The position numbers and the translations under genes are program-made. From Campylobacter pinnipediorum subsp. caledonicus (GTDB lineage: Bacteria; Campylobacterota; Campylobacteria; Campylobacterales; Campylobacteraceae), in contig NZ_CP017258.1 in NCBI RefSeq assembly GCF_002022005.1, forward strand, positions 1,178,001 through 1,242,000: 64,000 bases of DNA, in the 5' to 3' direction. Below the pieces are notes generated by a model. The model worked only from the letters and a program-made list of their open reading frames with translations. It had not been told where the DNA came from and made no database searches. Shown here in pieces: positions 26,479 through 35,973 of the stretch. Positions within the stretch are counted from its first letter, which is position 1. Every line of letters starts with the position of its first letter.

Positions 26479-26951
26479 ATGACATAACCATAGCTTTCTT
26501 GATCTCAATAGCAGTTGCTTTTGCACTTTATATGCAAATACAAAAAATGACACAAAATATAGACATGGATGAAGCCTTAAACGGCAATTTAAAAGAAGAT
26601 AATAAAAACAAAAACAGTGAATTATTATCAGAAGATAATACAGATAAATACAAATCTTTTTGCGATGAAATAGATGAACAAATAAGGGATTTAAGACAAA
26701 AAGTAAAAGATAATGATTTATTTATAAGCGATGATGTAAAAGATGAGTTTATGGCGGAACTATCACAGCTTAGCAGAAAGCTTACTTTTATACAAAATAT
26801 GAACACAAAAAAAGACACCAAAAGCTGGGAGAAAGAGCTATTTGATATCTTAAGTTCACTTGAAAACTCAGTCCAAAAAAGCCTAAAAAATCCAGATGAG
26901 ATAAATGAAAATATAAGAGAAAATTTAAAAGAAAGTTTTGAAAAACTTTGA
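26475..26951 (+). CDS. Small membrane-anchored helical protein, unknown
   Basis: 158 residues: one N-terminal membrane segment (residues 5-20), then a highly charged, mostly helical cytoplasmic or periplasmic part with coiled-coil potential (about 60-155). I recognise no family. It overlaps the end of rarD by four bases and precedes rseP by 56 bases. Its codon use looks like its neighbours, so it is a real gene. Confidence 0.7.
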   Translation: MNDITIAFLISIAVAFALYMQIQKMTQNIDMDEALNGNLKEDNKNKNSELLSEDNTDKYKSFCDEIDEQIRDLRQKVKDNDLFISDDVKDEFMAELSQLSRKLTFIQNMNTKKDTKSWEKELFDILSSLENSVQKSLKNPDEINENIRENLKESFEKL

Positions 26952-27007
26952 AATTAAATTTACAATAAAATGATAAAGTTATAAATATTTAATATAAAAG
27001 GAATAAT

Positions 27008-28120
27008 TTGAAAAGTATAATTTTTGTTATTTTAATGCTTATAGTTGGAATTTATGCCTATTCATGGCATTTTTTTGTTACTATCTTTGTTATATCTTTT
27101 TTAATATTTTTTCACGAATTAGGACATTTTTTAGTTGCTCGTTTTTTTGGAGTTTGTGTTAATACTTTTAGCATTGGATTTGGTGAAAAGATTTTTACAA
27201 AACGTGTTAACAATACTGATTATTGTATAAGTGCGATACCACTTGGTGGATATGTCCAGCTCAAAGGGCAAGATGACACAGATCCTAAAAATAAAAATTA
27301 TGATGATGATAGCTACAACACACTAAGCCCTATAAAAAGGATTCTTATACTTTTTGCTGGACCATTTTTTAACCTTATATTGGCATTTTTTATATACATA
27401 TCACTTGGTTTTATGGGAAATGAAAAACTAGCACCCGTTGTAGGAACTGTACTAGATAACTCGGCAGCAAAACAAGCTGGCATAATGGTAGATGATAAAA
27501 TTCTAATAATAAATAACAAAACCATAAAAGAGTGGGATGATATAGGAAAACAAGTAAGTATAAATCCAACAAAAATAATACTACAAAGAGATGGTAAACA
27601 ACTCACAATAAATCTAACACCAAAGATAGGAGAGAGTAAAAATATGTTTGGAGAAACTATACAAAAGCCACTTATAGGCATATCTCCAAAAGGCGATTTT
27701 GTAAAGGTTTATCATACTGGATTTAGCTCTATATCATATGCTTTTGATGAGACCATAAAAGCATCTAAGCTTATATTTTTAGGCTTTGAAAAGATAATAA
27801 CTGGCATAGTTCCCATAAAAGAAATGGGTGGTATAGTTCAAATAACAGATATAACATCAAAAGCTGCAAAAACAGATATGGCGATACTTCTTTTAATAAC
27901 AGCACTTATATCTGTGAATTTAGGTATTTTAAATTTATTACCTATACCGGCACTTGATGGAGGGCATATTATATTTAACACATACGAGCTAATATTTAAA
28001 AAAGAGGTAAGCGAAAAAGTATTTGCTTGGCTCACATATCTTGGCTGGGCTATACTTTTAACAATGATGCTTGTTGCTACTTTTAATGACATAATGAGAC
28101 TTGGTGGATTTTATAAATGA
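27008..28120 (+). CDS. rseP: RIP zinc metalloprotease RseP (site-2 protease)
   Basis: A 370-residue intramembrane protease. The zinc site HELGH is at residues 36-40, the PDZ domain lies at about 140-215 (AAKQAGIMVDDKILIINN), and the third zinc ligand motif is LPIPALDGGH near residue 320. In other bacteria it cleaves anti-sigma factors and leftover signal peptides; Campylobacter has no clear RpoE, so the signal-peptide role is the safer inference. The TTG start follows AAAGGA. It overlaps the yggS-type gene by four bases. Confidence 0.93.
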   Translation: MKSIIFVILMLIVGIYAYSWHFFVTIFVISFLIFFHELGHFLVARFFGVCVNTFSIGFGEKIFTKRVNNTDYCISAIPLGGYVQLKGQDDTDPKNKNYDDDSYNTLSPIKRILILFAGPFFNLILAFFIYISLGFMGNEKLAPVVGTVLDNSAAKQAGIMVDDKILIINNKTIKEWDDIGKQVSINPTKIILQRDGKQLTINLTPKIGESKNMFGETIQKPLIGISPKGDFVKVYHTGFSSISYAFDETIKASKLIFLGFEKIITGIVPIKEMGGIVQITDITSKAAKTDMAILLLITALISVNLGILNLLPIPALDGGHIIFNTYELIFKKEVSEKVFAWLTYLGWAILLTMMLVATFNDIMRLGGFYK

Positions 28121-28737
28121 TAAATTTAAAAGAACTTTATGAAAAAATAGGCGATGTAAGGCTTATAGCCGTAAGCAAAAATGTAACCAGCAAAGAGGTT
28201 ATAGAGCTTATAAATCAAGGTCAGATAGAATTTGGCGAAAACAGGGTTCAAGAGATGGCTAAAAAGCAAACAGAACTAGCAAGCTTTGGTCCAAAATGGC
28301 ATATGATAGGAAGATTGCAAGATAATAAAATAAATCAACTTATATCACTTCGCCCTACTCTATGGCAAAGTTGTGATAGTTTAAAAAAGGCAGTTGCGGT
28401 AGACAAAAGGCTTGATTATAAGCTAGATACACTTTTGCAAATAAACTCAGCAAACGAAGATAGCAAACAAGGTGTAAGCACAAGCCAAGCGACAGAAGAA
28501 TATCTAAAAATCAAACAAGAATGCAAAAATATAAATCTTATCGGTGTCATGAGCATAGGTGCTAATGTTGATGATGAAAAACAGATACAAAAAAGCTTTG
28601 AGCAAACATATAAAATTTATGAGAGTTTAAAATCTAGTGGAGCTAAAATATGTTCTATGGGAATGAGTTCTGATTTTATGTTGGCAATAAAATGCGGTTC
28701 AAATATGATTCGTTTGGGGACTATGCTATATAAATAA
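28117..28737 (+). CDS. YggS/PLPBP-type pyridoxal-phosphate homeostasis protein
   Basis: A 206-residue PLP-binding protein of the YggS/PROSC family. The PLP Lys lies in RLIAVSKNV (about residue 22). Other family motifs are FGENRVQEM, WHMIGRLQDNKI and SMGMSSDFMLAIKCGSNMIRLG. It buffers free PLP and affects amino-acid balance. It is coupled to rseP by an ATGA overlap and is slightly shorter than the E. coli protein. Confidence 0.92.
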   Translation: MINLKELYEKIGDVRLIAVSKNVTSKEVIELINQGQIEFGENRVQEMAKKQTELASFGPKWHMIGRLQDNKINQLISLRPTLWQSCDSLKKAVAVDKRLDYKLDTLLQINSANEDSKQGVSTSQATEEYLKIKQECKNINLIGVMSIGANVDDEKQIQKSFEQTYKIYESLKSSGAKICSMGMSSDFMLAIKCGSNMIRLGTMLYK

Positions 28738-28741
28738 TTTC

Positions 28742-28769
28742 TACGGCACTTATAATCGTAAATGCCGTA
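28742..28769. terminator. Hairpin between yggS-type gene and dsbA
   Basis: TACGGCA / TGCCGTA arms with a 14-base spacer lie between convergent genes, a few bases after the plus-strand stop. The short stem and long loop make it a modest candidate. Confidence 0.4.
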
Positions 28770-28777
28770 TATTTAAT

Positions 28778-29437
28778 TTATTTTGCCAACAAATCTTTAA
28801 CTAATCTAGCAATACCTTCTATTGATTTAACATTATCTATGTTGATAAGATATTTGCCATTTACAACAAAAGCAGGAACACCTTGAAGCTTGGCCACATC
28901 ATAAGCAGCGTCCCATTTTGATAAAATTTCAATAACTTTTGGATTGTTTAGTTCTTTATTGTAATCATCCACACTCATACCAACAGCATCAAGACCAGTC
29001 TTTAAAAATCCATCTTTATCTTTTCCATCATTCCATGTCTCTTTTTTATCATGATATGCTCTATAATATGCAAATTTAGCTTTCTTAAATAAAGACTTAT
29101 CATCTAATAAACTAATTCCATTTTCATTATCCTTGGCTATCAAAACAGCAAAAACTTTACTGATAGTCTCTCCAAAACTACCTTTTGTTTTTAAATGATA
29201 TGGGACAAATTTTATGCCTGGTAATTTTTGCATTAATTTTGAAACAACACTTTTATCGTATTTGTAGCAATGCGGACAAGCATAGCTAAAAACTTTTACT
29301 AAGGTGTTATTTTCTACTGGCAAAGGTTGTTCTAGCTTAACATAGTCTTCGCCTTCTGTAAATGCATTTGCGCTCAAAGCACCAAAAAGGGCAACAACTG
29401 ATAAAAATTTAACTGTCTTTAAAAATAAAGATCTCAT
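28778..29437 (-). CDS. dsbA: DsbA-family periplasmic thiol:disulfide oxidoreductase
   Basis: A 219-residue exported protein: signal peptide (residues 1-25, ...LSANA), then a thioredoxin fold with the DsbA-type active site CPHC in FSYACPHCYKYD (about residues 51-62) and the cis-Pro loop GVPAFVVNGKYLI near 190. It introduces disulfides into exported proteins. Campylobacter carries more than one DsbA paralogue; which one this is cannot be decided. It has its own upstream region with the GGAGC ribosome-binding site. Confidence 0.92.
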   Translation of the reverse strand: MRSLFLKTVKFLSVVALFGALSANAFTEGEDYVKLEQPLPVENNTLVKVFSYACPHCYKYDKSVVSKLMQKLPGIKFVPYHLKTKGSFGETISKVFAVLIAKDNENGISLLDDKSLFKKAKFAYYRAYHDKKETWNDGKDKDGFLKTGLDAVGMSVDDYNKELNNPKVIEILSKWDAAYDVAKLQGVPAFVVNGKYLINIDNVKSIEGIARLVKDLLAK

Positions 29438-29561
29438 CTAAAGCTCCTATATTTAAAATTACTATATTTAGTATTTTAACAAATTGTGATTAAATAAAAA
29501 ATTTAATCATATAAATTTTATGTAACTTTAAAAAATATTATATCTATAAGTCTGCAACAAA

Positions 29562-29582
29562 AGAGTATTTAAGAGCTACTCT
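29562..29582 (-). terminator. Possible terminator of the former autotransporter gene
   Basis: AGAGTA / TACTCT arms around a 9-base loop lie about 28 bases after the pseudogene stop on the minus strand, followed by TTTTGTTG. The stem is short. Confidence 0.3.
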
Positions 29583-29609
29583 CATAACCCTTAAATGTTT
29601 TTATTTTAA

Positions 29610-30315
29610 TTAAAAGCTATATTTTAAACCAATGTTTCCATTGTAGTATTTTTCTTTAGATCTTGTTTTAGCTCCAAAGTTTATATTTAGTATTAATGCT
29701 TCACTTATCACCTTTTATCTTAGCTTTAGATCCTATTATATTTCCCCATACATTGTTATCGTTATTAAATCTATCTGTATAAGCTTTAACTAAATTTGAT
29801 AAACCATTACCAGCATCAGCAAATTTATTATCTTTTAGATTGTTTATAGCATAAGCTAATGCTAGATCATTATTGTATAGATTTGTAAGTTTAGCAAGTC
29901 TTGTTTGTGTTGAAAGATTTGATGAAAACTTAGCAACATCTGTTGCAGATGATGTTGTTAAAGAATTTGTAGTATCTTTAACAGATGTTGTTAGTTCTTT
30001 TACAAAGTTAATTGTTTTTTGCTTACCTTATTATTTTTTAGTGTTACTATCTAAAAAACGTAAAGCTATGCCATCAATTTTAACCGTTTTATATGGCTTA
30101 TTCCACTACTATTTTACCTATAAAATTAAATACCTTTTTTAAATTTACTTTGTTTTATCCAAAATGTTAAAACTTATTTGGTTATTAATAAAATTAAAAG
30201 TTTTATCTTTAGGTATTGTCTGATAATCAATTGCTTCTTTTGTATTTATATCTGCAAACAAACTAACAGCAACACCACTTAGCAACACTATACATAAAAT
30301 TTTAGAAATCCTCAA
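29610..30315 (-). pseudogene. Remnant of an autotransporter (AT-2-like) outer-membrane gene
   Basis: This fills most of an 884-base stretch with no intact gene. On the minus strand it begins with a signal-peptide-like run (ISKILCIVLLSGVAVSLFAD) in a 56-codon frame ending at 30145. Fragments interrupted by stops follow, then about 100 codons reading LSTQTRLAKLTN, NNDLALAYAI and NNVWGNIIGSKAKIKG, which is the start of an autotransporter beta-barrel. A frame jump then leads directly to the last strand, NINFGAKTRSKEKYY and GLKYSF, with a stop at 29610. Passenger and most of the barrel are missing, so the gene has decayed by internal deletion and frameshift. Confidence 0.82.
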
Positions 30316-30321
30316 TTATTA

Positions 30322-31182
30322 TTAATGTATTTTTTGCACATTTACACCAAAAGCTTTTATGTTAAGCACTATGTCATCGCCTACATTTAAGTCTTTTAGT
30401 TCATTTTTTGATAATACGACTTTGCAAAGCTGATTTGATACAAAAACTAAGACTACAAAGGCTGCATCTGTAGGTTTTATGTCTAAAATTTTTGCATTAA
30501 AAGCTAGTTTTTGAGAGCCTTGTTTTTTTAAGAACATCTCTCTTGGGGTTCCAGATTTTACTATCTTACCATTATCTAAAAAAAAGACTTTATCACATAA
30601 TTTATAAATTTCAGCGACATCGTGACTTATTATTATGGTTGTAATTTTTAATTGTTTGTTTATCTTTATAAGATACTCTTGAAGTTTTTCACGAGTCTGG
30701 GCATCCAATGCACTAAGTGGCTCATCAAGCAAAAGTATCTTTGGTTCTATCATCAAAGCCCTAGCTAAAGCTACTCTTTGTTTTTGACCACCTGAAAGGT
30801 TTGTTATGCTTTGATTTTTCAAGCTTGATATATCCATTATATCTAGTAGTTCGTTTGCTAAGCTTATATCTTTTTTGGCAAAAAGTAGATTTTTTATCAC
30901 ACTCATATTTTCAAATAAGGCATAGTCTTGAAATAAAAATCCTATATTTCTTTTTTGAATAGCTAGGGATTTTTTATCCTTATAAAAAATAGTATCATTG
31001 GCCAAGATAGCACCACTATCAGGGGTTTCAAAACCAGCCAAAAGCCTTAGTATAGTTGTCTTGCCGCTTCCGCTTTTACCATAGATGGCTACAAACTCAC
31101 CATCTTTTATACTAAGCTTTGCATCTAATAAAAACTTTCCATTAGCACTATTTAGAGTTTTTTGAACATTTATATCTATCAT
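30322..31182 (-). CDS. modC: Molybdate ABC transporter ATPase ModC
   Basis: A 286-residue ABC ATPase: Walker A GKSGSGKT (about residues 35-42), Q-loop FLFQDYALF, signature LSGGQKQRVALARAL, Walker B ILLLDEPLSALD and the switch His in ISHDVAEI. A short TOBE-like tail (about 225-286) supports ModC. The start overlaps the TOBE-protein stop by four bases. A permease gene (modB), expected next to it, is absent. Downstream lies the autotransporter remnant. Confidence 0.9.
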   Translation of the reverse strand: MIDINVQKTLNSANGKFLLDAKLSIKDGEFVAIYGKSGSGKTTILRLLAGFETPDSGAILANDTIFYKDKKSLAIQKRNIGFLFQDYALFENMSVIKNLLFAKKDISLANELLDIMDISSLKNQSITNLSGGQKQRVALARALMIEPKILLLDEPLSALDAQTREKLQEYLIKINKQLKITTIIISHDVAEIYKLCDKVFFLDNGKIVKSGTPREMFLKKQGSQKLAFNAKILDIKPTDAAFVVLVFVSNQLCKVVLSKNELKDLNVGDDIVLNIKAFGVNVQKIH

Positions 31183-31568
31183 AAAATTTCACTTATATAA
31201 ATTGATGTTGATTTTATATAGGCAAATACCATATCGTTAAGCTTTAAACTTAGACTTTTTGCTGATTCTGATGTGATGATACTTTCAAACTCAATGTCTT
31301 TGTATCTAAGCAAAATAACGGATAAAATTTTTCCTATTTGTATATCTATTATCTTACAATATATCTCATTTTTAATAGAAAAATTTTCAATCTTATTTTT
31401 AGATATAGATACATTTGAACTTTTAAAACCAAGCTTAACCTTATCTTTTGGCTTTAAGTTCACATTATCAAGTGATAGCATGGACAAAACTAAAACTTCA
31501 TCTATACTAAATTTAACCAAGCTAACATCATCAAATGTTATTATTTTTTCAACTATAGCTTTTATCAT
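31179..31568 (-). CDS. Small TOBE/Mop-type molybdate-binding protein
   Basis: 129 residues made of two diverged TOBE/Mop-like halves (the second around residues 65-129: KNEIYCKIIDIQIGKILSVILL). Mop domains bind molybdate or tungstate oxyanions. It corresponds by position to Cj0302c of the C. jejuni mod operon (recalled). It could buffer or sense oxyanion. It overlaps modA and modC by four bases each. Confidence 0.72.
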   Translation of the reverse strand: MIKAIVEKIITFDDVSLVKFSIDEVLVLSMLSLDNVNLKPKDKVKLGFKSSNVSISKNKIENFSIKNEIYCKIIDIQIGKILSVILLRYKDIEFESIITSESAKSLSLKLNDMVFAYIKSTSIYISEIL

Positions 31569-32308
31569 TTAGGTGTTATATATCCGAATTTATTAAAAAT
31601 ATCTTTTGCATTATCGCTTAAAATAAAGTCATAAAAAGCCTTTGCTTCTTTGTTATTTTCAGCCCTTTTTAGCAAAACCATACCTTGGTCTATAGGCTTA
31701 TATAGATTTTTATCAACAAAAACATAATTAACACCCTCTTTATACTTTGACATTTTCTTATCATACAAAGCACTAGCAGCTATAAATCCAATATCAGCAG
31801 CACTTAAAGCTTGCGAAAGTGTCTCTGAAATTTTTTGAGTATAGATTATCTTTTTTTCTATATATTTAAAAAGATTTGCATTTTTTAAAGCCTCCATACT
31901 AGCCTCTCCATAAGGCGCACTTTTTGGATTTGCTATAGATATGGTTTTTACATCTTTTAAAACATCAAGTCCTTTTTTTAGTTTAAAATCCCTTACAGTA
32001 AATATAGCAAGAGAGCCTTGAGCATATACAACTGGCTTAGAAACACCAAATCCACTCTCATAAACCTTATCTGCAAAACCCATATTTGCAGCCATAAATA
32101 TATCAGCCGGAGCTCCGTTTTGTATCTGAGAAGTAAGTCCGCCACTAGAACCTAGACTAAGTTCTACTTTTGTATCTGGGTAAAGTTCGTTAAATTTCTT
32201 CAAAAGCTCTTCAAAAGCATAAGATGTATTTGCTGCAGCAAGCACCCTAATCTCCCCCGCAAACAAAGCACAAGCACTAATCGCTAATGCAATTAAAATT
32301 TTTTTCAT
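31565..32308 (-). CDS. modA: Molybdate-binding periplasmic protein ModA
   Basis: A 247-residue ABC solute-binding protein with a signal peptide (residues 1-18, ...ALFAGE). The ligand-pocket segments VLAAANTSYAFEEL, GSSGGLTSQIQNGAPADIFMAAN and ANPKSAPYGEASMEAL are typical ModA. It delivers molybdate (or tungstate) to a ModB permease, which is not encoded beside it here. Confidence 0.93.
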   Translation of the reverse strand: MKKILIALAISACALFAGEIRVLAAANTSYAFEELLKKFNELYPDTKVELSLGSSGGLTSQIQNGAPADIFMAANMGFADKVYESGFGVSKPVVYAQGSLAIFTVRDFKLKKGLDVLKDVKTISIANPKSAPYGEASMEALKNANLFKYIEKKIIYTQKISETLSQALSAADIGFIAASALYDKKMSKYKEGVNYVFVDKNLYKPIDQGMVLLKRAENNKEAKAFYDFILSDNAKDIFNKFGYITPK

Positions 32309-32310
32309 TT

Positions 32311-33096
32311 TTACACTCCTATTATAATGTCTGATGATTTGACCAAAGCTTTTAATTTATCTCCAACACCTATTTTTAGTTCCATAACAACATCTTTTGA
32401 AACTATCGCACTTAGATTTTGATAATCACTCAAACGTATTATCACATCTGCATTTTTAGAGCCTATTTTTACAGATATAACCTCGCCATTTAGTTGATTT
32501 ATACTATCATCTTTTATAACCTCATCTTTTTTTACAAGGCTAACACAAGGTGCTTTAAAGATAAAAACAACTTTTTTACCAATGATAAGATTTAAATTTT
32601 TTTCACTTTCAAGGGTAATACTAGAATGCAAAATATCATCGTTGCTTAATTTTGCAAAAATCTGAGAGCTAACCGCACCTGATTTTACATCTACTATCTC
32701 ACAGTTTAGCTGATTTCTAGCACTCAGGTTGTTGCTTAGTCTAGAAAAATTTATTATTTCAGAGTTTGAAATATCAAGATTTTCACATACCTTTGTTAAA
32801 AAATCATTTTGTAAACCAAGCAACTTTTCATAAATTTCAATCATCTTGTGGCCGTATTCGGTTAATTCTGTGCCACTATTTTTTTTCCTTCCATTTGCTC
32901 TACTTACAAGTGGTTTATCGCTTTTGTTATTTAATATATCTATACTATCCCAAGCATTTTTATATGATATACCAATAGCCTGAGCGGCTTTTGTTATACT
33001 TTTTGTAGAATCAATGGCTTTTAGTAATTTTATATGTTTTTGTAAAACAGATACATTATCGCCTAAAAAAATTTCCAAATCAATACTAGCTTTCAT
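32311..33096 (-). CDS. modE: ModE-type molybdate-responsive regulator
   Basis: About 261 residues. The N-terminal winged helix (residues about 18-75, SKSITKAAQAIGISYKNAWDSIDILN) is of the LysR/ModE type. The C-terminal part holds two Mop-like domains (about 120-185 and 195-260). ModE with bound molybdate usually represses modABC. The ATG at 33096 is preferred with AAGG 8 bases upstream; a GTG at 33105 is the alternative. It is the first gene of the operon, 2 bases before modA. Confidence 0.88.
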   Translation of the reverse strand: MKASIDLEIFLGDNVSVLQKHIKLLKAIDSTKSITKAAQAIGISYKNAWDSIDILNNKSDKPLVSRANGRKKNSGTELTEYGHKMIEIYEKLLGLQNDFLTKVCENLDISNSEIINFSRLSNNLSARNQLNCEIVDVKSGAVSSQIFAKLSNDDILHSSITLESEKNLNLIIGKKVVFIFKAPCVSLVKKDEVIKDDSINQLNGEVISVKIGSKNADVIIRLSDYQNLSAIVSKDVVMELKIGVGDKLKALVKSSDIIIGV

Positions 33097-33109
33097 AAAA
33101 AACACCTTA

Positions 33110-33151
33110 TATATAATTAAATAATTTTAAAAGTATAATTTATTATATATA
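33110..33151 (-). promoter_or_regulatory. Inverted repeat at the modE promoter
   Basis: TATATAATTAAAT (33110-33122) and ATTTATTATATATA (33138-33151) are reverse complements apart from a one-base bulge. They flank a TATAAT-like region ahead of modE. ModE boxes are palindromes rich in TATAT, so this may be the autoregulatory site. The general A/T richness lowers certainty. Confidence 0.35.
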
Positions 33152-33160
33152 CAAAAATGC

Positions 33161-33616
33161 TTAAATTTCAAAAAGTTCGTATTTTAATTTTTTAAAGATT
33201 TCTTGTTTTTTGGTAGCTTCTTCTAAAAACTGAGTATCTGATGTAGAGCTAACAACACTATCTAATTCATCTATCATAATATCACAAATTAGGCGTATTC
33301 TTTCTTTATTTGCTATACCAACCTTACCTTTTGAGATATCTTGTATCTTTTTTAGATACTCATTGGCTTGTGATATATATCTTTTGTATTTGAGTATATC
33401 TTCATTTTTTTTAAACAAAGACTGAGCCATTTTATTGTATTTATCAAGTTCGTATGATTTTTTGCTAAGTTCGTATGATTTGTCATAATTTTGTAGTTCA
33501 TAATAAAATTTAGCTTTAAACGAAAGTTGGTAAGATTCATTTGTAGCAAAAAACAAAGCACAAGCACTTAGTATCAAAATAACTACAGCAACAGGCAAGG
33601 TCTTATTAAAAAGCAT
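33161..33616 (-). CDS. Small membrane-anchored protein, unknown
   Basis: 151 residues with an N-terminal membrane segment (about residues 6-24) and a helical rest: one TPR-like pair (AKFYYELQNYDKSYELSKKSYEL) and a coiled-coil stretch. It lies 10 bases downstream of the acyltransferase gene, in the position of an uncharacterised gene next to miaB in C. jejuni (recalled). No function can be assigned. Confidence 0.7.
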   Translation of the reverse strand: MLFNKTLPVAVVILILSACALFFATNESYQLSFKAKFYYELQNYDKSYELSKKSYELDKYNKMAQSLFKKNEDILKYKRYISQANEYLKKIQDISKGKVGIANKERIRLICDIMIDELDSVVSSTSDTQFLEEATKKQEIFKKLKYELFEI

Positions 33617-33626
33617 AGCTTATCTT

Positions 33627-34361
33627 TCAATGCTTTTTAGCATTTTTAGACCACCATTGTTTTAGGTTTAGTACAAATTCTTCTTTATGTTCTAAAATGC
33701 TTTTGCCATTAGGATTTTTTTCACTCTCAAGCCACATCTTAGTTTGAAGCTCTTCTTTTGCGGCATCAATATCAAGTTCATTAAAGCTCAAAGGCTTTGA
33801 GAGAGTAAAATTTATAGTAGAAAATGGCTTTGGAATTATCATTTTATCCCAGCTTCTTAGTTCCCAAAAAGAGCTTGCTTCGTAATTTAGGATATAAATA
33901 TCTCTGTTTGTTTTTTGAGCTATTGCAATAGCCCCATCGGCTATACTATGTCTTGGTCCACGAGGACCATCTGGCGTAATGATAATATCAACACCCTCTT
34001 TTATATTTTTTAGTGCGTTTATCAAAACTTTAGCACCACCTTTTGAGCTACTACCTCTTATTGTAGATATGCCAAAAAATTTAATTATTCTTGTGATTAT
34101 CTCGCCATCTCTATGATCACTTATAACAACCTTACCTTTTCTTTTTTTGTTAAAATCACAAGTCCAATACCTAAGGTAAGCAAAGCTCATAAAAGCCAGT
34201 CTTGAATGCCAAAATACAACAACACAGCTATCATTTGGAAGTTTATTTTTTGAATATGTTTTTTTACAAGTTAGAAATATAACCCAAACAAGTAGATAAA
34301 AAACATATACTATCAAATTGATAAATATGCTTTTTTTTATTCTACTATATGAGGTTTCCAT
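33627..34361 (-). CDS. DUF374-type lysophospholipid acyltransferase-like protein
   Basis: About 244 residues with an N-terminal membrane segment. DUF374 features are visible: [40 protein letters not shown] and [13 protein letters not shown]. The family resembles LPLAT acyltransferases and probably acylates lipids at the inner membrane; in Helicobacter/Campylobacter the substrate is not settled. The ATG at 34361 places the start 17 bases inside the end of miaB; a longer form from 34391 is possible. Confidence 0.83.
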   Translation of the reverse strand: METSYSRIKKSIFINLIVYVFYLLVWVIFLTCKKTYSKNKLPNDSCVVVFWHSRLAFMSFAYLRYWTCDFNKKRKGKVVISDHRDGEIITRIIKFFGISTIRGSSSKGGAKVLINALKNIKEGVDIIITPDGPRGPRHSIADGAIAIAQKTNRDIYILNYEASSFWELRSWDKMIIPKPFSTINFTLSKPLSFNELDIDAAKEELQTKMWLESEKNPNGKSILEHKEEFVLNLKQWWSKNAKKH

Positions 34362-35643
34362 ATAAGACCATTCTTTTTGGATTGTCAACACGGACTTTAA
34401 GGGTCTTACCTAAAAGCTCCTCGCTTCCGTTTACTTGAACCAAAAAGTTATTAAAGCTCCTACCGGCTACTCCACCATTTGCGCGCAACTCTTCAAAATA
34501 AACATCAAAAATTTTATCTTTTTGAGCAGCTACAATCTCATCTAGAATTTCAGTATGCCTACTTTGTAAAAAAGTAAGCCTTTTTGAAGCAATATCCTCA
34601 GGAACTTGATTTGTAAACTCAGCCGCTTTTGTCATAGGGCGAGGAGAGTATTTAAAGCTAAAAATTTGTTCAAATCTAACTTTTTCTATAACGTCCATTG
34701 TATCCATAAACTCTTCATCGCTCTCGCCAGGAAAAGCAACTATAATATCAGTGCTAATACTAACATCAGGGCAAAGCGAGCGAAGTTTTAAGGCTCTATC
34801 TAAAAACCACTCCTTTGTATATCCCCTTTTCATCTCTTTTAAGACTTTTGTATTTCCACTTTGAAGTGGCATATGCATTGATTTACAAATTTTATCATTT
34901 TGGCTAAAAACTTCTAAAAATTTATCATCCATATGCAAAGGATGAGGACTTGTAAATCTAATACGTTCTAATCCATTTATTTCACTTAGTTTTACCAAAA
35001 GATCGCTAAAATCAATTTTTTCATGGCTACTTGAAAATCTTTTACCATAGTTATTTACGTTTTGACCCAATAAAAAAATCTCTTTTGCACCACTATCAAT
35101 AGCTTTTTTTGCTTCGTTTAGAATTAAATTTAAAGGTATTGAAATTTCATCTCCACGAGTATGAGGCACTATACAATAGGTGCATTTTTTATCACAGCCT
35201 ATTGATATATTTATGTATGACTTAAATGGAGAGCCTCTAAACTCGCCAAAAGCATAATCACTTTCATCGTAATTTATATCAGTACTTACAAACTTTGGGG
35301 TATTTACAGCGGTTGATATTTTACTGATATTTCTAGCCCCTAAAACAAAATCAACATAAGGGGCCTTTTTAAATATCTCACCTCCAAGATGACTAGCTGT
35401 ACAACCACAAACACCTATCTTCGCACCTTTTTTCTTTACTTTTTCAAAAGCACCAACCTCGCTAAAAAGCTTATGCACAGGCTTTTCTCTAACCGAGCAG
35501 GTGTTTATAAGTATTAAATCAGCATCGCTTATATCTTGTGTTAATTCATAATTCTCTTTGCTTTTTAGCTCTGCGATCATATGCTCGCTATCACGAACAT
35601 TCATCGCACAACCCAAAGTTTGAATAAAAAGCTTTTTACTCAT
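34345..35643 (-). CDS. miaB: tRNA-2-methylthio-N6-dimethylallyladenosine synthase MiaB
   Basis: A 432-residue radical-SAM methylthiotransferase acting on i6A37 of tRNA. The N-terminal UPF0004 domain carries cysteines C11, C50 and C80-type ligands (LGCAMN, NTCSVRE, CGCTA). The radical-SAM motif is [16 protein letters not shown] (about residues 149-164), and the TRAM domain is at about 370-432. Its start shares a base with the HP0268-like gene. Confidence 0.96.
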   Translation of the reverse strand: MSKKLFIQTLGCAMNVRDSEHMIAELKSKENYELTQDISDADLILINTCSVREKPVHKLFSEVGAFEKVKKKGAKIGVCGCTASHLGGEIFKKAPYVDFVLGARNISKISTAVNTPKFVSTDINYDESDYAFGEFRGSPFKSYINISIGCDKKCTYCIVPHTRGDEISIPLNLILNEAKKAIDSGAKEIFLLGQNVNNYGKRFSSSHEKIDFSDLLVKLSEINGLERIRFTSPHPLHMDDKFLEVFSQNDKICKSMHMPLQSGNTKVLKEMKRGYTKEWFLDRALKLRSLCPDVSISTDIIVAFPGESDEEFMDTMDVIEKVRFEQIFSFKYSPRPMTKAAEFTNQVPEDIASKRLTFLQSRHTEILDEIVAAQKDKIFDVYFEELRANGGVAGRSFNNFLVQVNGSEELLGKTLKVRVDNPKRMVLYGNLI

Positions 35644-35885
35644 TATAATATATGCACTTCATACATATAGTCTTTATCATCAAGACCATATTTAACAACA
35701 CGATGATAAACACTTAGACCTTTTTCTTCAAAAAACTCAACTAATTCAATAAGTTGTTTATGACTATTATCTTTATCAAAATAAAAAATTTTCTGACCCT
35801 CTTTACTTACGGCAGCTTCAATCTTGTCCAAAGATATTGTTTTTGGCTTTGAACTAAGCTCGGATCTTGCAAGTTTTAACTCCAT
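35643..35885 (-). CDS. HP0268-family nuclease-like protein
   Basis: An 80-residue protein whose length and pattern ([47 protein letters not shown]) match the H. pylori HP0268 family, reported as an Smr-like nicking endonuclease/ribonuclease (established for HP0268). It is coupled to miaB and divergent from nusA, an arrangement recalled for C. jejuni as well. A nuclease role here is by homology. Confidence 0.8.
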   Translation of the reverse strand: MELKLARSELSSKPKTISLDKIEAAVSKEGQKIFYFDKDNSHKQLIELVEFFEEKGLSVYHRVVKYGLDDKDYMYEVHIL

Positions 35886-35973
35886 TTTTTATCCTTCCTT
35901 ATAACTTTAAGCTGATTAGTATATCAAAAATGGCATAAAACATATATTAAAGTTTTTATTAGTAACAAAATTG

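Noticed and set aside
29873-30142. Plus-strand reading frame of 89 codons in the gap after dsbA
   Set aside because: It is antisense to the autotransporter remnant, whose minus-strand fragments match a known barrel pattern, and it lacks a ribosome-binding site.
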